Source: Azohydromonas lata NBRC 102462 (GTDB taxonomy: Bacteria > Pseudomonadota > Gammaproteobacteria > Burkholderiales > Burkholderiaceae_C). Taken from it: a stretch of DNA of 5,021 nt. Position 1 is the stretch's first letter. Each line of letters begins with the position of its first letter. Below the pieces are notes generated by a model. It saw nothing but the letters and a program-made list of their open reading frames with translations, had not been told where the DNA came from and made no database searches. The stretch is taken from assembly GCA_945878385.1 (NCBI GenBank), contig CAMCTE010000200.1, positions 1 to 5,021 of the forward strand, in the 5' to 3' direction. Of the stretch, positions 1-5,021 are shown one piece after another. Both the position numbers and the translations under genes were made by a program.

Positions 1-1
1 G

Positions 2-1402
2 GAGCCCGCGGCCCTGGTGCGCGACGGCGGGGTGATCGCCCCAGGGGTGGATGCCGAACTCGACGAACTGCGCAGCATCTCGCAGAACTGCGACGCCTTC
101 CTGCTCGACCTGGAATCACGAGAGAGGGCCCGCACCGGCATCGGTAACCTGCGGGTGCAGTTCAACAAAGTGCACGGCTTCTACATCGAGGTCACCAGCA
201 GCGGCCTGGACCGCGTGCCCAGCGACTACCAACGCCGGCAGACCCTGAAGAACGCCGAGCGATTCATCACGCCCGAGCTCAAGACCTTCGAGGACAAGGC
301 GCTGTCGGCTCAGGAGCGCTCACTGGCCCGCGAAAAATGGCTGTACGAGCAACTGGTGGAGGCTTTGGCCGCCCACCTGCCGCCGCTGCAGCGCCTGGCG
401 CAGGCCCTGGCGCGCCTGGACGCGCTGGCCACCCTGGCCGAGCGGGCCCACGCACTGCAGTGGGTGCGGCCGCAGTTTGTGAACCACCCCTGCATCGATA
501 TCGAAGCCGGACGCCACCCGGTGGTGCAGGCCCGGCTGCAGGAAACCCGCGGCGCGGCCTTCATGGCCAACCACTGCCGCTTGGACGCACGCACGAAGAT
601 GTTGGTGATCACGGGGCCCAACATGGGCGGCAAGAGCACCTTCATGCGGCAGGTGGCGCTGATCGTGCTGCTGGCTTCAATGGGTTCCTTCGTGCCGGCA
701 CAGGCCTGCCGATTGGGCCCGATTGATGCCATCCACACCCGCATCGGCGCAGCCGACGACCTGGCCAATGCGCAATCGACCTTCATGGTGGAGATGACCG
801 AGGCGGCGGCCATCCTCAACCGCGCAGGCGAACACAGCCTGGTGCTGATGGACGAGATCGGGCGCGGGACTTCCACCTTCGATGGCCTGGCGCTGGCCGG
901 CGCCATTGCCTCGCATCTTCACGACCGCAACCGTTCTTTCACGCTGTTTGCCACCCACTATTTCGAACTCACCGACTTCCCCTTGCGGCATGTACAAGCA
1001 CTGAATGTGCATGTGGGCGCGGTGGAATCCGGTCACGACATCGTGTTTCTTCATGAGATTGCGCCGGGGCCGGCCAGCCGCAGCTATGGTGTGCAGGTGG
1101 CCCGTCTGGCCGGCATGCCCACTGCGGTGGTGCGCCAGGCGCGCAGCGCCTTGGAGACGCTGGAACAACGCCAGGCGGCCACGCAGGCGCAAGTCGACCT
1201 GTTCACGCCACAGGCGGATTCCCAGGGCACCCCGGCCACCGCTTCGCAGGCCCGCAACGCCGTCTTGGAAGGTGGCGCAAGACCGGTCTCTGCCGTTCTG
1301 CGCCTGCTCGATGAATTGCAACCCGACAGCCTCAGCCCGCGTGAAGCCTTGCAGGCGCTGTACCAACTGAAAGACGCGGCCGATGGCCATGAGCCCCATT
1401 GA
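2..1402 (+). CDS. mutS: DNA mismatch repair protein MutS, C-terminal part (5' end outside window)
   Basis: MutS binds mismatches and small loops in newly replicated DNA and uses ATP to recruit MutL. The open frame is already running at base 2, and family-typical sequence (RDGGVIA) precedes any usable start, so the gene begins left of the window. The 466 visible residues correspond to roughly E. coli residue 410 onward; the mismatch-contacting Phe domain is missing. The clamp region includes RRQTLKNAERFITPELK. The ATPase then shows Walker A GPNMGGKST (bases 614-640), the STFMVEM signature, Walker B LMDEIGRGTSTFDG with Asp-Glu at 851-856, and the ATHYFELT histidine at 956-958. After the ATPase comes QVDLF (1190-1204), which fits a beta-clamp-binding motif. 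The C-terminal PDSLSPREAL segment retains the Asp and Arg equivalent to E. coli D835 and R840 of the tetramerisation domain. The frame is intact to its TGA. Identification is very secure. Confidence 0.98.
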   Translation, partial: EPAALVRDGGVIAPGVDAELDELRSISQNCDAFLLDLESRERARTGIGNLRVQFNKVHGFYIEVTSSGLDRVPSDYQRRQTLKNAERFITPELKTFEDKALSAQERSLAREKWLYEQLVEALAAHLPPLQRLAQALARLDALATLAERAHALQWVRPQFVNHPCIDIEAGRHPVVQARLQETRGAAFMANHCRLDARTKMLVITGPNMGGKSTFMRQVALIVLLASMGSFVPAQACRLGPIDAIHTRIGAADDLANAQSTFMVEMTEAAAILNRAGEHSLVLMDEIGRGTSTFDGLALAGAIASHLHDRNRSFTLFATHYFELTDFPLRHVQALNVHVGAVESGHDIVFLHEIAPGPASRSYGVQVARLAGMPTAVVRQARSALETLEQRQAATQAQVDLFTPQADSQGTPATASQARNAVLEGGARPVSAVLRLLDELQPDSLSPREALQALYQLKDAADGHEPH

Positions 1403-2219
1403 AGTGAAGCCGGCGACCACCGTGGTGTTCTCGCACGGCAATGGTTTTCCAGCCGGTACCTACGGACAACTGTTTGAGGTGTGGCGCCGTGCCGGATTGA
1501 ATGTCATGGCGGTCGAGCGATACGGACACGACCCCCGATTTCCGGTTTCGTCGAACTGGCCTCATCTGCGCGAACAACTCATCGATTTCGTCGAGCACGC
1601 CGACGCCGCACCGGTGTGGCTGGTGGGGCATTCGCTGGGCGGTTTGCTCAGCCTCATGGCTGCTTGCTGGAAGCCGCGCTTGGTTCGAGGAATCGTGCTG
1701 CTGGATTCGCCGGTGGTCACGGGCTGGCGCGCCCACAGCCTGCAGGTGGTCAAAGCCAGTGGACTGATCGGGCGGGTGTCGCCGGGACGCTTCACGCGCA
1801 AACGGCGCACCCACTGGGACAACCGTGGAGCGGTGCACGAACATTTCGCCCGCAGGGGCTCATTCGCCCGTTGGGACCCCAGTGTGCTGGCCGACTATGT
1901 GGAGCACGGCTTCATGGACTGCAATGGTGGGGTGGAATTGGCCTTCAACCGCGACATCGAAACCCGCATCTACAACACCTTGCCGCACAACTTCGACCGG
2001 ATGCTGCGACGCCACCCGCTGCAGTGCCCAATGGGCTTCATTGCCGGCACGCGCTCCGAAGAAATGCGCCAAGGAGGCATGGGCACTGCCAAGCGTCTGG
2101 CCGGGCCTTATTTCCAAACCATCGAGGGCACCCACCTGTACCCGATGGAGCGCCCGCTGGAAACGGCGCAACGGGTGTTGGACCTGATGCGGGCGATGAA
2201 TGGCGGCCTGCCTCCCTGA
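1383..2219 (+). CDS. Alpha/beta hydrolase family protein, substrate unknown
   Basis: This is a 278-residue alpha/beta-hydrolase-fold protein, probably cytoplasmic since no signal peptide or membrane segment is visible. The first strand leads into SHGNGFP (residues 17-23), the usual oxyanion-hole region. The nucleophile elbow is GHSLGG (82-87) with Ser84 as nucleophile, and GTHLYPMERP supplies the likely catalytic His251. The acid is less clear: Asp108 in LLDSP or Glu226/Glu227 in GTRSEE are candidates. A cap region probably lies between about residues 115 and 210. The ATG at 1383 gives a 20-base overlap with mutS; ATG 1389 or GTG 1404 are possible alternatives, but a much later start would remove the oxyanion strand. 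No strong Shine-Dalgarno sequence precedes any of them, so translation may be coupled to mutS. The fold is clear, but the reaction (esterase, lipase, haloperoxidase-like or other) cannot be told from sequence. Confidence 0.88.
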   Translation: MAMSPIEVKPATTVVFSHGNGFPAGTYGQLFEVWRRAGLNVMAVERYGHDPRFPVSSNWPHLREQLIDFVEHADAAPVWLVGHSLGGLLSLMAACWKPRLVRGIVLLDSPVVTGWRAHSLQVVKASGLIGRVSPGRFTRKRRTHWDNRGAVHEHFARRGSFARWDPSVLADYVEHGFMDCNGGVELAFNRDIETRIYNTLPHNFDRMLRRHPLQCPMGFIAGTRSEEMRQGGMGTAKRLAGPYFQTIEGTHLYPMERPLETAQRVLDLMRAMNGGLPP

Positions 2220-2226
2220 AGCCGGC

Positions 2227-2242
2227 TCGGGGGCCACCCCGA
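2227..2242 (+). other. Small GC-rich hairpin after the hydrolase gene
   Basis: TCGGGG (2227-2232) is the exact reverse complement of CCCCGA (2237-2242), with a four-base GCCA loop, starting seven bases after the hydrolase stop. Only a weak, interrupted T run follows, so it is at best a poor intrinsic terminator for the mutS-hydrolase unit. It also covers the place where a -35 element for the pyrG promoter would sit. The role is inferred. Confidence 0.4.
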
Positions 2243-2245
2243 CCC

Positions 2246-2251
2246 TATAAT
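2246..2251 (+). promoter_or_regulatory. Likely -10 element of the pyrG promoter (TATAAT)
   Basis: A perfect sigma-70-type TATAAT lies in the only sizeable gap, 79 bases before the pyrG ATG. No good -35 hexamer is found 16-18 bases upstream (the region reads roughly CCGGCTC), and there is no TG extension, so the promoter may be weak or need an activator. Transcription would be expected to start around 2256-2259 in the run GATTTCC, leaving a leader of about 75 bases. It probably drives pyrG and kdsA. Confidence 0.6.
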
Positions 2252-2269
2252 TTCGATTTCCACCTCGGC

Positions 2270-2321
2270 CCCGACCGCCGAGCCCGGTTGTGCGCTTAGC
2301 CCCGGGTGCGCCCCGGTCGGG
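2270..2321 (+). promoter_or_regulatory. Two-part stem in the pyrG leader
   Basis: CCCGACCG (2270-2277) pairs perfectly over 8 bp with CGGTCGGG (2314-2321). Inside it CCCGG (2283-2287) can pair with CCGGG (2302-2306), plus one G-U pair, around a 14-base loop. The 3' arm ends nine bases before the pyrG ATG, exactly where a Shine-Dalgarno sequence would lie. The pairing is read directly from the sequence; any regulatory role is inference, and GC-rich DNA yields some such pairings by chance. Confidence 0.4.
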
Positions 2322-2330
2322 TCGTTGCAT

Positions 2331-4007
2331 ATGACCAAGTTTGTCTTCGTGACCGGCGGCGTGGTGTCCTCCCTGGGCAAGGGCATCGCCTCCGCGTCTT
2401 TGGCCGCCATTCTCGAGTCGCGCGGCCTGCGCGTGACCCTCATCAAGCTCGACCCCTACCTGAATGTGGACCCGGGCACGATGTCGCCCTTCCAGCACGG
2501 TGAGGTGTTCGTGACCGACGACGGGGCAGAAACCGACCTGGACCTGGGCCACTACGAACGCTTCATCACCACGCGGATGAAGCGCAGCAACAACTTCACC
2601 ACTGGGCAAATCTACAAATCGGTGCTCGAAAAGGAGCGCCGCGGCGACTACTTGGGCAAGACAGTGCAGGTCATTCCGCATGTGACCAACGAGATCCAAG
2701 ACTATGTCAAGCGCGGCGCGGGCCTGGGTACCGCCGATGCAGTGGATGTGGCCATTGTGGAGATTGGCGGCACGGTGGGTGACATCGAGTCCCTGCCCTT
2801 CCTGGAGGCCGTGCGCCAGCTCTCGCTCAGGCTCGGGCCCTCCAACACCGCCTTCGTGCACCTGACCTACCTGCCCTGGATTGCCACGGCCGGCGAGCTC
2901 AAGACCAAGCCCACGCAGCACACGGTGCAAAAGCTGCGCGAAATCGGTATCCAGCCCGATGCCCTGTTGTGTCGTGCAGACCGGCGCGTGCCGGACGATG
3001 AAAGCGAAAAGATCTCGCTGTTCACCAACGTGCCGCCGCATGGCGTGATCAGCATGTGGGATGCCGACACCATCTACAAGGTGCCGCGCATGCTGCACGA
3101 ACAGGGCCTGGACGAACTGATCTGCATGAAGCTGCAGCTGCTGACCAAGCCGGCGGACCTGAAGCGTTGGGACGACTTGGTGCATGCGGTGGAGCATCCC
3201 CAGCGCGAGGTGACGATTGCCATGTGCGGCAAGTACACCGACCTGTCGGATTCCTACAAGTCGCTCAACGAGGCGCTGCGCCACGCGGGCATCCACAACC
3301 AGGCACGGGTGTGCATCGAGTATGTGGATTCCGAGACGCTCACACCTTCCAATGTGTCCCAGTTGTCGAAGTTCGACGCGGTGTTGGTGCCCGGCGGTTT
3401 CGGCAAGCGGGGCGTGGAGGGCAAGGTGTTGGCGGCGCAGTTTGCCCGAGAGCAGCGCATCCCTTACCTGGGCATCTGCCTGGGCATGCAGGTGGCCACC
3501 ATCGAATACGCGCGCCACATGGCGGGCCTGGACGGCGCCAACAGCACCGAGTTCGATGCACAGACGCCCCACCCCGTGATTGCGCTGATCGACGAATGGC
3601 AGGACCGGGACGGCACGATCCAAAAACGGGATGCGAACTCGGACTTGGGCGGCACCATGCGCCTGGGCGCGCAAAGTTCAGATGTGAAGCCCGGCACGCT
3701 GGCGCACCGCATCTATGGCGCCGTGGTGACCGAGCGCCACCGCCACCGATACGAAGCCAACGAGCGCTACCTTGAGCGGCTGCAGCAGGCGGGCCTGGTG
3801 ATTTCGGCCATCACGCAGCGCGAGAAGCTCACCGAGATGGTAGAGCTGCCCCAAAGCGCCCATCCCTGGTATGTGGGCGTGCAGTTCCACCCCGAGTTCA
3901 AGAGCACGCCCTGGGACGGGCATCCGCTGTTCACGAGTTATGTGAAAGCGGCCCTGGACCACCAAGCAGCGGGCGCTGCCACGGCCAAGACGGGAGCCAC
4001 CGCATGA
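2331..4007 (+). CDS. pyrG: CTP synthase (glutamine-hydrolysing)
   Basis: PyrG converts UTP to CTP using ATP and ammonia from glutamine, the last step of de novo pyrimidine nucleotide synthesis, in the cytoplasm. The protein has 558 residues. The N-terminal synthetase domain (about 1-270) begins with the family hallmark FVTGGVVSSLGKG, with P-loop Lys17. It continues with KLDPYLNVDPGTMSPFQHGE, the metal-site Asp71 in ETDLDLGHYERF, and Glu144 in EIGGTVGDIES. The C-terminal class I glutamine amidotransferase domain (about 290-540) has the oxyanion loop PGGFG (354-358), nucleophile Cys383 in GICLGMQ, and His520/Glu522 in FHPEF. All catalytic residues are present. ATG 2331 is chosen because it gives the usual MTKF start; an in-frame TTG at 2325 is less likely. 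No strong Shine-Dalgarno is visible. It overlaps kdsA by ATGA. A short Ala-rich tail ends the protein. Confidence 0.99.
   Translation: MTKFVFVTGGVVSSLGKGIASASLAAILESRGLRVTLIKLDPYLNVDPGTMSPFQHGEVFVTDDGAETDLDLGHYERFITTRMKRSNNFTTGQIYKSVLEKERRGDYLGKTVQVIPHVTNEIQDYVKRGAGLGTADAVDVAIVEIGGTVGDIESLPFLEAVRQLSLRLGPSNTAFVHLTYLPWIATAGELKTKPTQHTVQKLREIGIQPDALLCRADRRVPDDESEKISLFTNVPPHGVISMWDADTIYKVPRMLHEQGLDELICMKLQLLTKPADLKRWDDLVHAVEHPQREVTIAMCGKYTDLSDSYKSLNEALRHAGIHNQARVCIEYVDSETLTPSNVSQLSKFDAVLVPGGFGKRGVEGKVLAAQFAREQRIPYLGICLGMQVATIEYARHMAGLDGANSTEFDAQTPHPVIALIDEWQDRDGTIQKRDANSDLGGTMRLGAQSSDVKPGTLAHRIYGAVVTERHRHRYEANERYLERLQQAGLVISAITQREKLTEMVELPQSAHPWYVGVQFHPEFKSTPWDGHPLFTSYVKAALDHQAAGAATAKTGATA
3992..3996 (+). 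promoter_or_regulatory. Shine-Dalgarno sequence of kdsA (GGGAG)
   Basis: GGGAG lies inside the last codons of pyrG, seven bases before the kdsA ATG. It supports the start at 4004 and independent ribosome loading in addition to coupling through the ATGA overlap. Confidence 0.65.
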
Positions 4008-4861
4008 AGCTTTGTGGATTCGATGTTGGAGTCGCGCAACCCTTCTTCCTGATCGCAGGCCCCTGCGTAGTTGAAAGCCAAGAGCTGCAACTGGAAGTGG
4101 CCGGCCACCTCAAGGAAATCACCTCCGAGTTGGGCATTCCCTTCATCTTCAAGAGCAGCTACGACAAGGCCAACCGCTCCAGCGGCACCTCGTTTCGCGG
4201 CCCGGGCATGGACCGGGGTTTGGAGATCCTGGCCGAAGTGCGCCGCCAACTGGGCGTGCCCATCCTCACCGATGTGCACTCCGAGGAGGAGGTTGCCACG
4301 GTCGCCGCCGTGGTGGATGTCTTGCAGACACCGGCCTTTCTGTGCCGCCAGACCGACTTCATCCGGGCCGTGGCCCAGTGCGGCAAACCGGTGAACATCA
4401 AGAAGGGCCAGTTCCTGGCGCCACACGACATGAAGAACGTCATCGACAAGGCCCGCGCCGCCGCGCGTGAGAAGGGCCTGAACGACGACAACTTCCTGGC
4501 CTGCGAACGCGGCGCAAGCTTTGGCTACAACAATTTGGTCAGCGACATGCGCTCGCTGGCCATCATGCGAGAAACCGGTGCGCCGGTGGTGTTCGATGCC
4601 ACCCACAGCGTGCAGTTGCCCGGTGGACAGGGCACCTCATCAGGCGGTCAGCGAGAGTTCGTGCCGGTGCTTTCGCGTGCAGCGGTGGCGGTGGGCATCT
4701 CGGGTCTGTTCATGGAAACACACCCGAACCCCGCACAGGCCTTGAGCGATGGGCCCAATGCCGTACCGCTCAAGCACATGAAGGCCCTGCTGTCGCAACT
4801 GGTCGAACTGGACCGCGTGGTCAAGCGGCAGACGCTGCTGGAAAACGACTTTTCCTGTTGA
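4004..4861 (+). CDS. kdsA: 3-deoxy-D-manno-octulosonate 8-phosphate synthase (Kdo-8-P synthase)
   Basis: KdsA condenses phosphoenolpyruvate with arabinose 5-phosphate to give Kdo-8-phosphate, the precursor of the Kdo sugar that links lipid A to the core of lipopolysaccharide. It is a cytoplasmic TIM-barrel enzyme; 285 residues is normal length. Visible blocks in order are IAGPCVVES (17-25), FKSSYDKANRSSGTSFRGPG, PILTDVHSEEE, TPAFLCRQTDF, NIKKGQFLAPHDMKN, CERGASFGYNNLVSDMRS, FDATHSVQLPGGQG and FMETHPNP. Cys21, His201, Glu238 and Asp249 match the four metal ligands of the metal-dependent class (A. aeolicus C11, H185, E222, D233), whereas E. coli has Asn in place of the Cys. The KANRSS motif separates it from the related DAHP synthases. 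The start overlaps the pyrG stop as ATGA and has a GGGAG sequence seven bases upstream. CTP from PyrG is later used to activate Kdo. Confidence 0.98.
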   Translation: MKLCGFDVGVAQPFFLIAGPCVVESQELQLEVAGHLKEITSELGIPFIFKSSYDKANRSSGTSFRGPGMDRGLEILAEVRRQLGVPILTDVHSEEEVATVAAVVDVLQTPAFLCRQTDFIRAVAQCGKPVNIKKGQFLAPHDMKNVIDKARAAAREKGLNDDNFLACERGASFGYNNLVSDMRSLAIMRETGAPVVFDATHSVQLPGGQGTSSGGQREFVPVLSRAAVAVGISGLFMETHPNPAQALSDGPNAVPLKHMKALLSQLVELDRVVKRQTLLENDFSC

Positions 4862-4870
4862 ATGGTTCTT

Positions 4871-4891
4871 GACCCGCGAGGGTCTTTTTTT
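4871..4891 (+). terminator. Short intrinsic terminator-like hairpin after kdsA
   Basis: GACCC (4871-4875) pairs with GGGTC (4880-4884) around the GNRA tetraloop GCGA, followed by seven consecutive T (4885-4891). It begins nine bases after the kdsA stop. The stem is only 5 bp, so termination may be partial. It lies only 15 bases before the eno start codon. Confidence 0.7.
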
Positions 4892-4892
4892 C

Positions 4893-4896
4893 GGAG
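4893..4896 (+). promoter_or_regulatory. Shine-Dalgarno sequence of eno (GGAG)
   Basis: GGAG ends ten bases before the eno ATG and sits directly after the T run of the hairpin. It supports the start at 4907. Confidence 0.6.
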
Positions 4897-4906
4897 TTGA
4901 GTAGAT

Positions 4907-5021
4907 ATGAGCGCGATCGTCGACATCGTCGGACGGGAGATTCTGGACAGCCGCGGCAACCCCACGGTGGAGTGTGATGTGCTGCTGGAGTCGGGCACCA
5001 TGGGCCGTGCGGCGGTGCCTT
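4907..5021 (+). CDS. eno: Enolase, N-terminal fragment (3' end outside window)
   Basis: Enolase interconverts 2-phosphoglycerate and phosphoenolpyruvate in glycolysis and gluconeogenesis; in many bacteria it is also part of the RNA degradosome. Only the first 38 residues are in the window. They carry the strongly conserved enolase start, MSAIVDIVGREILDSRGNPT followed by VE, typical of the N-terminal capping domain. The catalytic barrel and the mobile SGAST-type loop lie beyond the edge. The ATG at 4907 is chosen because it matches the family N-terminus and has GGAG ten bases upstream. The pyrG-kdsA-eno order is one I recall from Burkholderiales; E. coli has pyrG directly next to eno. The product phosphoenolpyruvate is a substrate of the neighbouring KdsA. 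No start of transcription can be placed between the hairpin and this gene. Confidence 0.96.
   Translation, partial: MSAIVDIVGREILDSRGNPTVECDVLLESGTMGRAAVP

Noticed and set aside
17..19. GTG as a start for the mutS frame
   Set aside because: The frame is open to the left edge and the preceding residues already match MutS, so this is an internal Val codon.
310..1441. Minus-strand open frames of 198 and 254 residues opposite mutS
   Set aside because: They are shadows of a strongly conserved gene; no recognisable motif or sensible start context.
1481..2299. 272-residue + strand frame overlapping the hydrolase
   Set aside because: Out-of-frame shadow; its translation is Arg/Pro/Ala-rich without motifs, while the hydrolase frame has a full set.
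2325..2327. TTG as the pyrG start
   Set aside because: It would add only Met-His before the usual MTKF start; ATG at 2331 fits the family better.
1860..3674. 604-residue open frame on the minus strand across the hydrolase and pyrG
   Set aside because: It is antisense to two secure genes, crosses their promoter gap, and its translation (rich in His, Arg, Gln, Val and Leu) shows no domain. Long antisense frames are expected in GC-rich coding DNA.
4869..4874. TTGACC resembling a -35 element before eno
   Set aside because: No -10-like hexamer lies 16-18 bases downstream (that region is CGGAGT), and the bases belong to the hairpin.

Overview
The window is about 5 kb of compact, GC-rich chromosomal DNA. 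All genes are on the + strand, with two short non-coding gaps. Protein sequences and gene order (mutS, an alpha/beta hydrolase, pyrG, kdsA, eno) fit a betaproteobacterium of the order Burkholderiales. My best guess is a Comamonadaceae-like organism, judged from recalled family sequences and synteny, not from a search. KdsA implies a Gram-negative cell with Kdo-containing lipopolysaccharide.

Layout. Positions 2-1402 are the C-terminal half of mutS (mismatch repair), cut by the left edge. Its last 20 bases overlap the start of an uncharacterised alpha/beta hydrolase (1383-2219). A 111-bp gap (2220-2330) follows, holding a small hairpin, a perfect TATAAT -10 element and a GC-rich leader that can fold over the ribosome-binding position of pyrG. 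pyrG (CTP synthase, 2331-4007) overlaps kdsA (Kdo-8-phosphate synthase, 4004-4861) by ATGA. A 45-bp gap holds a short intrinsic-terminator-like hairpin and the Shine-Dalgarno sequence of eno (enolase, from 4907), which runs off the right edge.

How the genes relate. PyrG makes CTP. KdsA makes Kdo-8-P, whose dephosphorylated product Kdo is activated with CTP by KdsB (not in the window), so the pyrG-kdsA pair joins two inputs of CMP-Kdo synthesis. Enolase makes phosphoenolpyruvate, a substrate of KdsA. MutS and the hydrolase form a separate unit upstream with no evident pathway link.

I see no mobile element, CRISPR array, RNA gene, phage gene or defence system. This is a housekeeping region, and I do not find a new biological system in it. 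The points worth a second look are regulatory: the folded pyrG leader and the terminator-like hairpin placed directly before eno with no room for a promoter after it.
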